Shown: positions 26,336-36,180, counted from the first letter of the stretch. The stretch is 64,000 nt of DNA from Homoserinimonas sp. OAct 916 (GCF_003260275.1 NZ_QJHB01000002.1:248001-312000); one strand, 5' to 3'. Numbers and translations are program-made. Notes: generated by a model not told the origin, from the letters alone.

Positions 26336-27613
26336 TTGACTGAAGATGAGAGCCAGCCGGCGATGAATCCGAACACAGCGAGTCTGAGCCTTGCGTACGA
26401 GCGTGCCGCCGGGGCGGGCCGCACGCTCAATGCCGTGGTCGCGCTGTTCAGTCCGCCCGCCCCGGTGCCGGCGGGCCCCCTGCACAATCTGCCGGTCGCC
26501 GTCAAAGACATTATCGATATCGCCGGGCACCCACGCGGCAACGGAAACCCCGAGGCGATGAAGGGGCAGCAGGCGCGAACCGATGCTCCGGTCGTCGCCG
26601 CGCTGCGTGAGGCCGGAGCCGTGGTCTTTGCCGCCACCGCGATGCTTGAATACGCGGCCGGGGCGACGCACCCGCTTATTCCTGAAACTCTCAACCCGTA
26701 CTCGCTCACACGCACTGCTGGCGGTTCCAGCGGCGGATCGGCGGCACTCGTGGGCATCGGCGCATGCCCGGTTGCGCTCGGAACCGATACCGGCGGTTCG
26801 ATCCGGATCCCCGCACACTACTGTGCCGCAGTGGGCTTCAAGCCGAGCTATGGGGCACTCCCCACCGATGGCGTCGAGCCGTTGTCACCGACGCTCGATC
26901 ACGTTGGCCTTCTGAGTGACACTGTTTCGACCGCACGGAGGGTGTTCAGTGCCCTCACTGGTCTGGAGTGCTCTGACCCACTGCCAGCACACCCATTGCG
27001 GGTGGGGGTCATCACTTCCTGGTTGAAGGCAGTTGAGTTGGAGAGGGATGTCGCGGATGCTGTCACCCTCGCCGTGGAAACGCTCCGGGCTGCCGGCTGC
27101 GAGATCATCGAGGTTGACGGCTCGATCTTCAGTAAGCTCCAGCCCCTGTTCGACGACATCCTGTTGTATGAAGCCTGGCAGGTTCACGGCCACCGGATCA
27201 GGGCAGACCCAGAGCACTATGGTGCAGAAACTTTGCGCATGCTGCGCGGGGCCGCAACGGTGAGCCGCGAACAGTACGACGCCGCCATGGCCGAGAGGCA
27301 GGCCATTTTGCCGGATTCGGAGCACCTCTATGGCGAGATCGATGTGCTCCTGACCCCCGCGGCGCCGTTCGTTGCACCCGCCACAACGCCACCATCTGAC
27401 ACGGCGAAGGGGGCCGCTGAGGGAATGTTCACCTCGGTCTTCAATCTGACCGGTGATCCGGCCCTGGTCCTGCCGTGCGGATGGAGCCGCGACGGCCTCC
27501 CGATCGGAATCCAACTCGTCGGACCGATCGGTTCCGACGCCGCTCTGCTGACGATTGCCGCGCGCATCGAAGCCTTGCTCGCTGTACCGCGGCGATCCCC
27601 GATCATTCCCTGA
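26336..27613 (+). CDS. amidase-signature family amidase
   Basis: Amidase of about 425 residues. The Ser-cisSer-Lys triad can be placed at VAVKDIID (lysine near residue 62) and TAGGSSGGSAALV. The TDTGGSIRIPA block is also typical. Cytoplasmic, without signal peptide. A TTG at 26336 has GAGGGG at suitable spacing; a GTG at 26309 and an ATG at 26363 are alternatives. Downstream of a binding protein in a peptide-catabolic island, it probably frees ammonia or an amine from an imported amide. Confidence 0.9.
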   Translation: MTEDESQPAMNPNTASLSLAYERAAGAGRTLNAVVALFSPPAPVPAGPLHNLPVAVKDIIDIAGHPRGNGNPEAMKGQQARTDAPVVAALREAGAVVFAATAMLEYAAGATHPLIPETLNPYSLTRTAGGSSGGSAALVGIGACPVALGTDTGGSIRIPAHYCAAVGFKPSYGALPTDGVEPLSPTLDHVGLLSDTVSTARRVFSALTGLECSDPLPAHPLRVGVITSWLKAVELERDVADAVTLAVETLRAAGCEIIEVDGSIFSKLQPLFDDILLYEAWQVHGHRIRADPEHYGAETLRMLRGAATVSREQYDAAMAERQAILPDSEHLYGEIDVLLTPAAPFVAPATTPPSDTAKGAAEGMFTSVFNLTGDPALVLPCGWSRDGLPIGIQLVGPIGSDAALLTIAARIEALLAVPRRSPIIP

Positions 27614-27640
27614 ACTGGCGGCGCGAGCGCCCACCACAGA

Positions 27641-28132
27641 TTGAGTATCCCCGTGAAACAAGACCTGGCCATCTGCCTGCGAAAGTTTGTCGCTCAGGAC
27701 TACGCTGAACTCATCTCGTGGGTACCCACAGTGAATGACTTCTACCTGTTCAGCGGCACAACCGAGCCCTGGCCACTCGTCGAACAGGATCTTGCGCACC
27801 GTGCTCTGAACAAAGACATCCGTTCCTGGACCGCAGTTCTGGAGCCTGACGAGAAGCCGGTAGGACACATCGAGTTGGTGCAGACCTCGACGGAGGTCGG
27901 GCGGTTCGCCCGCGTCATGATCGAACCGGGCTCCCGTGGCCGTGGCCTGGCGCGACTCCTCGTCGGGGCCGGTATCGAGGCGGCGAAAGGCCTCGGTCTC
28001 AGCCGAATCGACCTGAACGTCGTCACCGGAAATGATCCGGCCATGCGCACCTATCGCAGCCTGGGGTTTCGCGTTCTGGAGGGCGACCCCGAACATCCGG
28101 CCTACCTGCGCATGACTCGCGCCATCGACTGA
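27641..28132 (+). CDS. GNAT-family N-acetyltransferase
   Basis: An acetyltransferase of about 163 residues with the acetyl-CoA loop IEPGSRGRGLARLLV (motif A) and the C-terminal NVVTGNDPAMRTYRSLGFR that ends the GNAT fold. The start is uncertain: TTG at 27641 or GTG at 27653, neither with a strong ribosome site. It lies 27 bp after the amidase gene, so it is probably co-transcribed. Acetylation of an amine released by the amidase is possible, but the acceptor is unknown. Confidence 0.85.
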   Translation: MSIPVKQDLAICLRKFVAQDYAELISWVPTVNDFYLFSGTTEPWPLVEQDLAHRALNKDIRSWTAVLEPDEKPVGHIELVQTSTEVGRFARVMIEPGSRGRGLARLLVGAGIEAAKGLGLSRIDLNVVTGNDPAMRTYRSLGFRVLEGDPEHPAYLRMTRAID

Positions 28133-28197
28133 TGGATCGAGTGGATGTTCGGGTCGGCAGCCCCGCGGCGCCCCTCCGGTAATCTGGCCGGCTGTCT

Positions 28198-28214
28198 GCC
28201 ACGTGGTGGCTTTT
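28198..28214 (+). terminator. weak terminator-like hairpin after the acetyltransferase gene
   Basis: GCCAC-GTG-GTGGC followed by TTTT, at the junction of the convergent acetyltransferase and AstE-like genes. The stem is only 5 bp, so the call is tentative. Confidence 0.3.
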
Positions 28215-29134
28215 CAGCCGCGCGCAAGCCCGAGCAACAGGCCGTCGGCAGAGACCGCCGGGCTGCTGGTGAGAAACAGCACTGTGCCGACTTCCGGCGC
28301 TCGCACTTCGGCGAACACGTCACCCCAGACGTCGCTCACTGTGCCCAAGAGCTCGCCTGCAGCAACCGATGCGCCCGTCACCACAACAGGTTGCCACCAA
28401 CCCTCCCTGTCGGTGCGCAGCCAATGCCATCCCTCGTGCTCATGAAGGTTGCGCTCGGGCCACGGGGCACCGTCGAGCACGCCGATGCTCCGTGAGAGGT
28501 TTCTGAGGCCCGCCAGGTGCCTGTCGATCGCCGAACGGTCAAGCAGTCCGTTCTGGCCGGATTCGGCGATGATCGCCGGGACACCGATATCGGCGGCTGC
28601 CGCGCAGCTGCTGCCGGCCACTGTACGAACCGCTGCGCTCTGTCGCATGATGTGTGCCAGGCCGTACGACACCGCAAGACCGCGCGATATGTCCTCCACA
28701 GAAGACTCCTCGAACATGCTGAACGGCTCGAGCGATTCCGGAAGGTCACCGGCGTGGAGATCCACGAGATAGTCTGTGCCGGCAATGAACGTGTCAAAAA
28801 CGTGGTGGGCGAGAATTTCGGTGTAGGTCCCGTTCGGGTCGCCGGGGAAACTCCGGTTCAAGTTCTTGCCGTCGGCCGGAACGACGAAGGCAGAACGAGC
28901 CCAGAAGCCGGGCACATTAACGATTGGTATGGCAACAATCCGACCAGAGACAGCATCTGGATCAAGGTCACGAATAAATTCCCGAACCGCCGCAATCGAT
29001 GTGTACTCCGCTCCGTGGACCCCTGCCATCAGCGTCAGCTGCGGCCCGTCCCTGTTCCCGACAATTTCGAAATAGGGAATGTCGAGACCCGCCGAACCGA
29101 GCTCGGGGATGTGGAGCGTCTTGCGTGTGATCAC
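28214..29134 (-). CDS. succinylglutamate desuccinylase/aspartoacylase family protein
   Basis: M14-like zinc hydrolase of 306 residues. GVHGAEY places zinc ligands His40 and Glu43, GKNLNRSFPG matches the substrate-arginine/Asn-Arg motif, and VDLHAGD supplies the third ligand. The family deacylates N-acyl amino acids such as N-succinylglutamate and N-acetylaspartate. The C-terminal 90 residues form the usual beta domain. It faces the amidase/acetyltransferase pair and may belong functionally to the amino-acid catabolic island. The 248 bp upstream (29135-29382) contain no recognised site. Confidence 0.88.
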   Translation of the reverse strand: MITRKTLHIPELGSAGLDIPYFEIVGNRDGPQLTLMAGVHGAEYTSIAAVREFIRDLDPDAVSGRIVAIPIVNVPGFWARSAFVVPADGKNLNRSFPGDPNGTYTEILAHHVFDTFIAGTDYLVDLHAGDLPESLEPFSMFEESSVEDISRGLAVSYGLAHIMRQSAAVRTVAGSSCAAAADIGVPAIIAESGQNGLLDRSAIDRHLAGLRNLSRSIGVLDGAPWPERNLHEHEGWHWLRTDREGWWQPVVVTGASVAAGELLGTVSDVWGDVFAEVRAPEVGTVLFLTSSPAVSADGLLLGLARG

Positions 29135-29382
29135 AGATCTACCTCAATTCGAGTTGAAACAAGAATCCGATTGACAGTCAACCATCTGCGCCTGGTCTCG
29201 AGCACGGGCATCCTGTCCGCCTCCAGCATTGCGACCAGTTCCGAAGAACTCGAAATCGCGCTGAGTGCAGTTGAGTGTGTTCTTCACGCTCACGGCGCCG
29301 CGCTGGTATGGCACGCCAGCCGCAAGTCACTTCGATCGCTGAAGAACCAGGCGGATCAGCTTCGGGCGGCGCCCTGTCGAGA

Positions 29383-30219
29383 TCACTCTTCCGGCGCTGC
29401 CCTGCGCAGGGTCTGTTCCGCGTTGCGCAACACCGGGTTGTCAACCATCTGCCCACGAAAGCTGAACACCCCCCGCTCACCCGCGGCTGCAGCAAGCACA
29501 TCACGCGCGTAGGCCACCTCGTGGTCCCCCGGCCGGTAAGCAGCCCGGATGACCGCAACCTGACTCGGATGAATGCAGGCGGTGGCCACGAAGCCGCTGG
29601 CGCGCGCATCCGATGCCTCCACCTCAAGCCCTGCCGTATCGGGAATGTTGAAATACACCGTGTCCACCGCGGCTTTCCCGTTCGCGCCCGCCGCAAGAAG
29701 AACCTGCGAGCGTGCGTGCACCGCGAGCGGACGGTAACGGCCGTCAGCAAAGCGGCTCGCGGTTCCCCCCAGCGAGACGACCAGGTCTTCGGCCCCCCAC
29801 ATCAGAGCGACCACATTCGGTTCGGCGGCGATCTCGGCCGATGCCAGCACACCGGCAGCACTCTCGCAGAGGGCAATCACACGAAAGTGCGCGCCAGAGG
29901 CGGCGAGCACCTGCATCTGGCCCGAACTCTCCGCCTTGGGCACCATCAAGTAGCGGTACGAGGTCTGGGCAATGGCAGCGATATCCAGGGCGAAGTCGGC
30001 GCTCGAGACAGGATTGACCCGCACAATCGTGCGCTCGGGGTCGAGAGTGCTCGCGGCGAGCGCCGAGCGGGCATCCTCCTTCGACGAAGCCGCCACCGCA
30101 TCCTCCAGGTCAAGGATCACCGCGTCCGAGCGTTCGGCCGCTTTGGCATAACGCTCAGGTCGGTCCGCCGGGCAGAACAACAGCGCCGGGCCAAGGGCAA
30201 AGCCGCTGGCACCGGTCAT
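29383..30219 (-). CDS. CitE-like CoA-ester lyase (HMG-CoA / citramalyl-CoA lyase type)
   Basis: HpcH/HpaI-fold lyase of 278 residues with LFCPADRPERY, VILDLEDAVA, the Arg-Val-Asn strand IVRVNPVSS and the metal-site glutamate in VPKAES. In the corresponding M. tuberculosis cluster the CitE-like protein was, to my knowledge, shown to act both as 3-hydroxy-3-methylglutaryl-CoA lyase and as citramalyl-CoA lyase. It ends the carboxylase operon, overlapping the MaoC gene by 4 bp. It could complete leucine breakdown and also cleave citramalyl-CoA from the mesaconate route, whose own copy at 2.4 kb is broken. Confidence 0.9.
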   Translation of the reverse strand: MTGASGFALGPALLFCPADRPERYAKAAERSDAVILDLEDAVAASSKEDARSALAASTLDPERTIVRVNPVSSADFALDIAAIAQTSYRYLMVPKAESSGQMQVLAASGAHFRVIALCESAAGVLASAEIAAEPNVVALMWGAEDLVVSLGGTASRFADGRYRPLAVHARSQVLLAAGANGKAAVDTVYFNIPDTAGLEVEASDARASGFVATACIHPSQVAVIRAAYRPGDHEVAYARDVLAAAAGERGVFSFRGQMVDNPVLRNAEQTLRRAAPEE

Positions 30220-30833
30220 GAAGTGCGCCCCTCAGCTGTGCCGGGGCCCGGCACATCGACCCCTCGCGCGGCGGCGTCCGCTGTGGCCTTCTGGGTCTCG
30301 TCATAGGCATCGCGGCACCAGACCAGTACCGAGCGCACGGCTGTGGCCACGATTACGTCATCCTGGTTGCGGGCGGTGTGGGTGAGGGTGATGATGCCCT
30401 GGCCGGGGCGCGAGCTCGACAGCCGCTTCGCGTCGACAACACTCTCGGAGTACATGGTGTCGCCGTGATAGAGCGGGTGGGGAAATCGCACGTCGGTGAA
30501 GCCGAGGTTTGCGACGATCGTGCCCTGCGTGAGTTGCGCCACCGAACTGCCCACCAGGGTGGCAAGCGTGAACATCGAGTTCATCAGCCGCTGGCCGAAC
30601 GGCTGGGTTGCACTCCACGCAGCATCCAGGTGCAACGACTGGGTGTTCATCGTCATCGTGGTGAACAACACGTTGTCTGTTTCAGTCACCGTACGGCCCG
30701 GCCGGTGCAGGTACCGCGTGTTCAGATCGAATTCCTCGTAATAGAGGCCGCGCTGCTCGACAATCCTTGGCTCGACGATCTTCTGTTTGCCCCCGGAAGT
30801 CTCGTCTGCGCCCATCACTGTTTCTCCAGCCAT
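30216..30833 (-). CDS. MaoC-family acyl-CoA dehydratase
   Basis: Single-hotdog hydratase of 205 residues. LGFTDVRFPHPLYHGDTMY contains the Asp/His active-site pattern of MaoC-like hydratases. The ATG at 30833 overlaps the ScoB stop (ATGA), and its own stop overlaps the CitE start. In this operon it is the natural candidate for hydrating 3-methylglutaconyl-CoA to 3-hydroxy-3-methylglutaryl-CoA. It is only distantly related to the double-hotdog hydratase at 4023-4871. Confidence 0.88.
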   Translation of the reverse strand: MAGETVMGADETSGGKQKIVEPRIVEQRGLYYEEFDLNTRYLHRPGRTVTETDNVLFTTMTMNTQSLHLDAAWSATQPFGQRLMNSMFTLATLVGSSVAQLTQGTIVANLGFTDVRFPHPLYHGDTMYSESVVDAKRLSSSRPGQGIITLTHTARNQDDVIVATAVRSVLVWCRDAYDETQKATADAAARGVDVPGPGTAEGRTS

Positions 30834-31486
30834 CAGGGCGCCTCCGCCGTATCCAGAGCCACGGTGAGTCGCGCCCCGGTTGCGGCGACCACTTCGTCCA
30901 CAGTCACGCCCGGAGAGCATTCGCGCAACACCAAACCGTCTGCGGTGACATCGATCACGGCGAGGTCGGTGATGATCCGGTCCACGCAGGCACGGCCGGT
31001 GAGCGGAAGGGTGCACCTTTCCAGAATCTTCGGGTTTCCGTCTCGACCCACGTGATCCATCATGATGATCAGTTTCTTGGCGCCGAACACCAGGTCCATT
31101 GCCCCGCCCATGCCCTTGACCATCTTTCCGGGGATCATCCAACTGGCGAGATCCCCATTCGCCGCCACCTCCATGGCGCCAAGCACGGCGACGTCGACGT
31201 GTCCGCCGCGCACCATGCCGAACGATGCCGCCGAGTCGAAGTAGGCGGCGCCGGGGTTGATTGTCACGGTCTCTTTGCCCGCGTTGATCAGGTCGGGGTC
31301 GAGCTCCGCCTCGGTCGGGTACGGCCCAACGCCGAGGATGCCGTTCTCCGAGTGCAGCACGACCTCGATTCCCGGCGGAATGAAGTTCGGGATCAGGGTC
31401 GGCATGCCGATGCCCAGGTTCACGTACTGGCCGTCTTCGAGCTCGAGGGCGACCCTGGCCGCCAACTCGTTGCGTGTGTAGCTCAT
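30833..31486 (-). CDS. scoB: 3-oxoacid CoA-transferase subunit B
   Basis: Family I CoA-transferase small subunit, 217 residues. Catalytic Glu47 sits in SENGILGVG and forms the CoA thioester intermediate; [10 protein letters not shown] precedes it. It pairs with the A subunit encoded immediately upstream (4-bp overlap). With a carboxylase and a lyase that yields acetoacetate, it would activate acetoacetate using succinyl-CoA. Confidence 0.93.
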   Translation of the reverse strand: MSYTRNELAARVALELEDGQYVNLGIGMPTLIPNFIPPGIEVVLHSENGILGVGPYPTEAELDPDLINAGKETVTINPGAAYFDSAASFGMVRGGHVDVAVLGAMEVAANGDLASWMIPGKMVKGMGGAMDLVFGAKKLIIMMDHVGRDGNPKILERCTLPLTGRACVDRIITDLAVIDVTADGLVLRECSPGVTVDEVVAATGARLTVALDTAEAP

Positions 31487-32244
31487 GACGTCTCCTCAAG
31501 CCTCACGGTTCGCTTCTCGATGCGCTTCTCCCCCTTCGGCACCACAACCACCCGTTGCACGAAGATGCCGGGGGTGTGGATGCTTGCGGCCGCCAGCTCG
31601 CCCGGTTCGACCAGTTCCTCGACCTCGGCGATCGTGATTCTGCCGCTCATCGCCGCAAGCGGATTGAAGTTCATCGCGGCTGCGTGATAGACGAGGTTGC
31701 CGTAGCGGTCTCCCTTGGCCGCGTGCACCAGTGAGTAGTCGGCGGTGATCGCCCGTTCCATCACGTAGTCGTTCCCGTCGAAGTTGCGCACCTCCTTGGG
31801 TTCGCTTGCGATCGCGATCGACCCGTCGGGGTTGTACCGTCTCGGCAGTCCGCCCTCACTCACCTGCGTTCCGACGCCGGCCGGCGTGTAGAACGCCGGA
31901 ATGCCCGCACCCCCGGCACGCATGCGCTCGGCCAGGGTGCCCTGCGGGGTGAGCTCGACCTCGAGTTCACCGGCCAGAAACTGCCGGGCGAACTCCTGGT
32001 TCTCCCCCACATACGAGCTGATCGTGCGCCGGATCCGACCATCGGCCAACAGAATCCCCAGGCCCCAGTCATCAACTCCGCAGTTGTTGCTGATGGTCTC
32101 CAATTCGCGCGTGCCCTTCTCGTGCAGGGCCTCGATCAACGCCACCGGAATACCGCACAGACCGAATCCGCCGACCGAGATCGACGCCCCATCCGCGATA
32201 TCCGCCACGGCTTCCCTCGCCGTCGCCACCACCTTCTCGATCAT
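31483..32244 (-). CDS. scoA: 3-oxoacid CoA-transferase subunit A
   Basis: Family I CoA-transferase large subunit, 253 residues, with the glycine-rich [12 protein letters not shown] (CoA-binding) near the N-terminus, [13 protein letters not shown] and the family block [20 protein letters not shown]. Together with subunit B it exchanges CoA between acetoacetate and succinate or a related acid. It follows the carboxylase alpha gene after an 89-bp gap. Confidence 0.93.
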   Translation of the reverse strand: MIEKVVATAREAVADIADGASISVGGFGLCGIPVALIEALHEKGTRELETISNNCGVDDWGLGILLADGRIRRTISSYVGENQEFARQFLAGELEVELTPQGTLAERMRAGGAGIPAFYTPAGVGTQVSEGGLPRRYNPDGSIAIASEPKEVRNFDGNDYVMERAITADYSLVHAAKGDRYGNLVYHAAAMNFNPLAAMSGRITIAEVEELVEPGELAAASIHTPGIFVQRVVVVPKGEKRIEKRTVRLEETS

Positions 32245-32333
32245 CTGAGGTCTCCTCCCTGTTCAGTCTCTTCACACCGAGCCCGGTTACCCAAGGAGCG
32301 TACCCGCAACGAAAGCGGGCCGGGTCGAATCGG

Positions 32334-34391
32334 TCATGACTGCGGTTCTGCTTCGGTTATCTGGGCGACCACCTGGTCGAGTGAGACCAGATCGCCCGGT
32401 TGCACATCGATCGTGACCACACCCGCAAGTTGGGCTTTCAGTTTGTGCTCCATCTTCATCGCCTCGATGGTGAGCAGCGTCTGTCCGGCCTCGACAAGGT
32501 CACCGGTGCGCACCTCGACAGCGACGACGGTTCCGGGCATCGGGGCCCGAACATCAGGGTTCGCCGCGCCGGGGGCACGGCTGATCCCGGCAAGACGGTC
32601 GGCCAGTTCCTCTGCCCGAGACGGCAGTGGGATGCGGCAGGAGAACCCGCGTTGGCCCAACCACAGGCTCTCGCCGTCGCGCACGATCCGGAACACCGAG
32701 GTGACACCGTCGACGGTCACCTGCCAGACAGCCGGGCCGTTGAGCGCACGGATTGCGGCACGAACCGGCGCCGCGCCATTCGGGTGCCCGAGGGTGATGG
32801 TCGCGTCCCGAGGGTGCCCGCCCACCCACAGCTCGACCAGCTCCCCCTGTGCGGTCATGAGTGGGTACCGGCACGGCCGGGTCACTCCCCCGGCCCTCCA
32901 CCCGGTCGGCTCCTGCCAGGGGCCCTGTCGACCACGTCCCCACCGCTCGGAGTGCAGGTACAGCGCCGCGACACCCATCACGCGAGCATCCGCCTGTCGA
33001 AACTCCATGTCGGGAACCCGGCGCTCGATCAGCCCGGTGTCGAGGTTGCCCGCTTGCACATCGGCGTCTGCCAGCAGCAGGCGCAGGTATTCGATGTTGG
33101 TTGGCACGCCCAGCACCACGGTGTCGGCGAGCGCCGCGTCCAACCGGGTCAGCGCCTCGGCACGATCTGTGCCCCAGGCAATCACCTTTGCCAGCATCGG
33201 GTCGTAGTCGGAGCCGACTGTGAGCCCTGCGACGAGCGCACTGTCAACGCGAACACCCTCGCCGGTCGGCTGCTCGAGCACCAGCACGCGCCCGGCCGAA
33301 GGTAGAAACCCTCGCTCGGGGTTCTCGGCATAGACGCGCGCTTCAATCGCGTGCCCGCTCAACTGCACGGCAGGCTGCTCACTGGCCAGCGGGTGACCAG
33401 CCGCGATACGCAGCTGCTGTTCGACCAGGTCGATGCCGGTGACCATTTCGGTGACCGGATGCTCCACCTGCAGCCGTGTGTTCATCTCCATGAAGAAGAA
33501 CTCGTCGGGTGCGGCCTGGGAGACCAGGAACTCGACGGTTCCGGCCCCGCGATACTGCACGCTGGCCGCCGCCCGGCAGGCCGCCTGGCCGATGCGTTCC
33601 CGGGTCGCCTCGTCGAGCAGGGCGCTCGGCGCCTCCTCGATCACCTTCTGGTGGCGCCTCTGCAACGAACATTCCCGTTCACCGAGGTGGATGACGTTCC
33701 CGTAATTGTCGGCGAGCACCTGCACCTCGATGTGCCGAGGCTCGGTGATCAACCGCTCGAGAAAGAGGGTGTCGTCGCCGAACGAGGAGCGGGCGATCCG
33801 GCGAGCTGTGGCCAGCGCCGCAGGCAACTGGTCGGCCGACTCGACCTCTTCCATGCCTTTGCCTCCACCTCCGGCCGACGGCTTGATCAGCAGTGGATAA
33901 CCCACGTCACCAGCGGCCGCAATCAACTGTTCATCGGTGAGGCCCGGCTCGGCGATGCCGGGGGTCACCGGCACCCCGTACGCGGCAACATGATTCTTCG
34001 AGCGAATCTTGTCGCCCATCACCGCCAGTGCGTTCACCCCTGGGCCGACGAAGACCAGGCCCGCCGCCTCACAGGCCTCCGCGAAGTGGGCGTTCTCGGA
34101 AAGAAAACCGTAGCCGGGGTGGATGGCCTGGCAGTGCGTGGCCAAAGCTGCCCCAACGATCGCTTCGATGTTCAGGTAGCTCTCGTTCGGTGCCGCTGGG
34201 CCGATCCTCAACGATTCATCGGCAAGGGCGACATGGCGGGCGTCGGCATCGGCATCGCTGTAGACAGCGACCGAACGAATGCCCAGCCGGCGCAGCGTGT
34301 CGATGACCCGGCAGGCGATCTCGCCGCGGTTCGCGACCAGTACCCGGTCGAACAGTCGATTGTCGGCGACAGCGCCGTTGGTTTCAGTCAT
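32334..34391 (-). CDS. acyl-CoA carboxylase alpha subunit (biotin carboxylase + BCCP)
   Basis: A 685-residue biotin enzyme. An N-terminal biotin carboxylase domain spans about 12-460 (VLVANRGEIACR, PSAGGGGKGME as ATP grip, EMNTRLQVEHPVTE), followed by a linker domain. A C-terminal biotinyl domain carries Lys646 in EAMKMEHK. It works with the beta subunit encoded 6 bp upstream. The gene set of the operon points to 3-methylcrotonyl-CoA (leucine pathway), although related carboxylases use other branched acyl-CoAs. Confidence 0.93.
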   Translation of the reverse strand: MTETNGAVADNRLFDRVLVANRGEIACRVIDTLRRLGIRSVAVYSDADADARHVALADESLRIGPAAPNESYLNIEAIVGAALATHCQAIHPGYGFLSENAHFAEACEAAGLVFVGPGVNALAVMGDKIRSKNHVAAYGVPVTPGIAEPGLTDEQLIAAAGDVGYPLLIKPSAGGGGKGMEEVESADQLPAALATARRIARSSFGDDTLFLERLITEPRHIEVQVLADNYGNVIHLGERECSLQRRHQKVIEEAPSALLDEATRERIGQAACRAAASVQYRGAGTVEFLVSQAAPDEFFFMEMNTRLQVEHPVTEMVTGIDLVEQQLRIAAGHPLASEQPAVQLSGHAIEARVYAENPERGFLPSAGRVLVLEQPTGEGVRVDSALVAGLTVGSDYDPMLAKVIAWGTDRAEALTRLDAALADTVVLGVPTNIEYLRLLLADADVQAGNLDTGLIERRVPDMEFRQADARVMGVAALYLHSERWGRGRQGPWQEPTGWRAGGVTRPCRYPLMTAQGELVELWVGGHPRDATITLGHPNGAAPVRAAIRALNGPAVWQVTVDGVTSVFRIVRDGESLWLGQRGFSCRIPLPSRAEELADRLAGISRAPGAANPDVRAPMPGTVVAVEVRTGDLVEAGQTLLTIEAMKMEHKLKAQLAGVVTIDVQPGDLVSLDQVVAQITEAEPQS

Positions 34392-34397
34392 GGTCTC

Positions 34398-36002
34398 TCA
34401 CATCCGGAACAGACCGAAGTTGGTCTCGGGCAGCGGCACCCCGGCACAGACACCGAGCGCCAGACCGAGCACCATGCGTGTGTCGGCAGGGTCGATCACT
34501 CCGTCGTCCCACAACCGCGCGGTGGAATAGTAGGGGCTGCCCTGCGATTCGTATTGTTCGGCGATCGGGGCCTTGAACGCGGCCTGGTCAGCGTCGCTCC
34601 AACTTTCGCCCGTGCGCGCGAGCTGGTCGCCGCGGATCGTTGCCAGCACTGAAGACGCCTGCGCACCGCCCATCACCGAGATACGCGCGGAAGGCCACAT
34701 CCACAGGAATCTGGGGCTGTAGGCGCGGCCGCACATCGCATAGTTGCCGGCACCGAACGAACCACCGATGATCACCGTCAGCTTCGGAACGCGGCAGGTG
34801 GCGACGGCGGTGACCAGTTTGGCACCGTGTTTGGCGATACCGCCGGCCTCGTAGTCGCGGCCCACCATGAAGCCGGAAATGTTCTGCAGGAAGATGAGTG
34901 GGATACCGCGCTGGTCGCACACCTCGATGAAGTGGGCACCCTTCAACGCCGACTCGCTGAAGAGGATGCCGTTGTTGGCGATGATGCCCACCCGGTAGCC
35001 GTTGAGCCGGGCGAACCCGGTGACCAGGGTGGTGCCGTATTCCTTCTTGAACTCGTGAAATTCGCTGCCGTCGACCACGCGGGCGATGACCTCGCGCACA
35101 TCGTACGGTGACTGCACGTCGACCGGCACCACGCCATACAACTCGGCCGGGTCGGCCACCGGCTCCCGGCTGGGCACACGATCGAGGTGCTCCTGGCCCG
35201 CCGGCAGGGTGGCGACGATGTCGCGTACGATCTGCAGAGCGTGCGCATCGTCTTCGGCGAGGTGATCGGTCACCCCCGAGACCCGGGAGTGCAACTCGCC
35301 ACCACCCAGCTCCTCAGCCGACACGATTTCACCGATCGCCGCCTTCACCAGGGGTGGACCACCGAGAAAGATTGTGCCCTGTTCGCGCACGATCACCGTC
35401 TCGTCGCTCATCGCAGGCACATACGCTCCACCGGCGGTGCACGAACCCATCACCGATGCGATCTGCGGGATCTTCTTGGCCGACATCTGGGCCTGGTTGT
35501 AGAAGATGCGTCCGAAGTGTTCACGGTCGGGAAAGACGTCGTCTTGCTTGGGCAGGAAGGCCCCGCCCGAATCGACCAGGTAGATGCACGGCAGGTGATT
35601 CTCGAGGGCAATCTCCTGCGCCCGCAGGTGTTTCTTCACCGTCATCGGGTAGTACGTTCCGCCCTTGACCGTGGCGTCGTTGGAGATGACCAGCACCTGG
35701 CGGCCGTGCACCAGGCCGATCCCCGTGATGATGCCCGCCCCCGGGCTGTCGTCGTCGTAGAGCCCGTTCGCGGCCAACGGCGCGATCTCCAGAAACGGGC
35801 TTCCCTCATCGAGCAACCGGTTCACCCGCTCCCGGGGCAACAGTTTGCCTCGGGCCAGGTGCCGCTCCCGTGCAGCTGCCGACCCGCCGAGGGCGGTGGC
35901 GGCGATCTTCTGGTTCAGCTCTGCCACCAACGCGCGTTGGTCACGGTCGTTGTCGTGGAACGCTTGGCCGGCACGGTCGATCTCAGTCTTCAGGATCTGC
36001 AT
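34398..36002 (-). CDS. methylcrotonyl-CoA carboxylase-type beta subunit
   Basis: Carboxyltransferase of 534 residues. Duplicated crotonase-like halves include [20 protein letters not shown], the block that distinguishes methylcrotonyl-CoA carboxylase beta from acetyl/propionyl-type subunits, and [16 protein letters not shown]; the second half has [16 protein letters not shown]. The ATG at 36002 follows GAAGGGG. It is the first gene of a six-gene operon ending with the CitE-like lyase and faces a divergent TetR gene across a palindromic operator. No isovaleryl-CoA dehydrogenase gene accompanies it in the window. Confidence 0.92.
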   Translation of the reverse strand: MQILKTEIDRAGQAFHDNDRDQRALVAELNQKIAATALGGSAAARERHLARGKLLPRERVNRLLDEGSPFLEIAPLAANGLYDDDSPGAGIITGIGLVHGRQVLVISNDATVKGGTYYPMTVKKHLRAQEIALENHLPCIYLVDSGGAFLPKQDDVFPDREHFGRIFYNQAQMSAKKIPQIASVMGSCTAGGAYVPAMSDETVIVREQGTIFLGGPPLVKAAIGEIVSAEELGGGELHSRVSGVTDHLAEDDAHALQIVRDIVATLPAGQEHLDRVPSREPVADPAELYGVVPVDVQSPYDVREVIARVVDGSEFHEFKKEYGTTLVTGFARLNGYRVGIIANNGILFSESALKGAHFIEVCDQRGIPLIFLQNISGFMVGRDYEAGGIAKHGAKLVTAVATCRVPKLTVIIGGSFGAGNYAMCGRAYSPRFLWMWPSARISVMGGAQASSVLATIRGDQLARTGESWSDADQAAFKAPIAEQYESQGSPYYSTARLWDDGVIDPADTRMVLGLALGVCAGVPLPETNFGLFRM

Positions 36003-36115
36003 TGACGCCCCTTCTCGGATGCCGTCGGCCACGGTCGGGTCCTGTATGCACGACCCGAAGCTTTTTGGTTTCCTTGGATCCGGAGATACTGTTCACGAAG
36101 ATTGCTTGCTCTTAC

Positions 36116-36131
36116 GTTAGTATTTACTAAC
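36116..36131. promoter_or_regulatory. palindromic operator between carboxylase operon and TetR gene
   Basis: GTTAGTATTTACTAAC has two perfect 7-bp arms (GTTAGTA/TACTAAC) around a 2-bp centre. It lies in the 178-bp divergent intergenic region, 50 bp before the TetR start and 114 bp before the carboxylase start. The natural reading is an autoregulatory TetR site controlling both directions. Confidence 0.7.
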
Positions 36132-36180
36132 TGAATTGTCCAGCAGGTAACCGCCTGGGGTGACTACGGAGGAAGATTCG

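Noticed and set aside
30834-31499. Long N-terminal extension of the MaoC protein
   Set aside because: It is an Arg/Gly/His-rich out-of-register reading of the ScoB gene; the ATG at 30833 overlaps the ScoB stop and starts the hydratase sequence.
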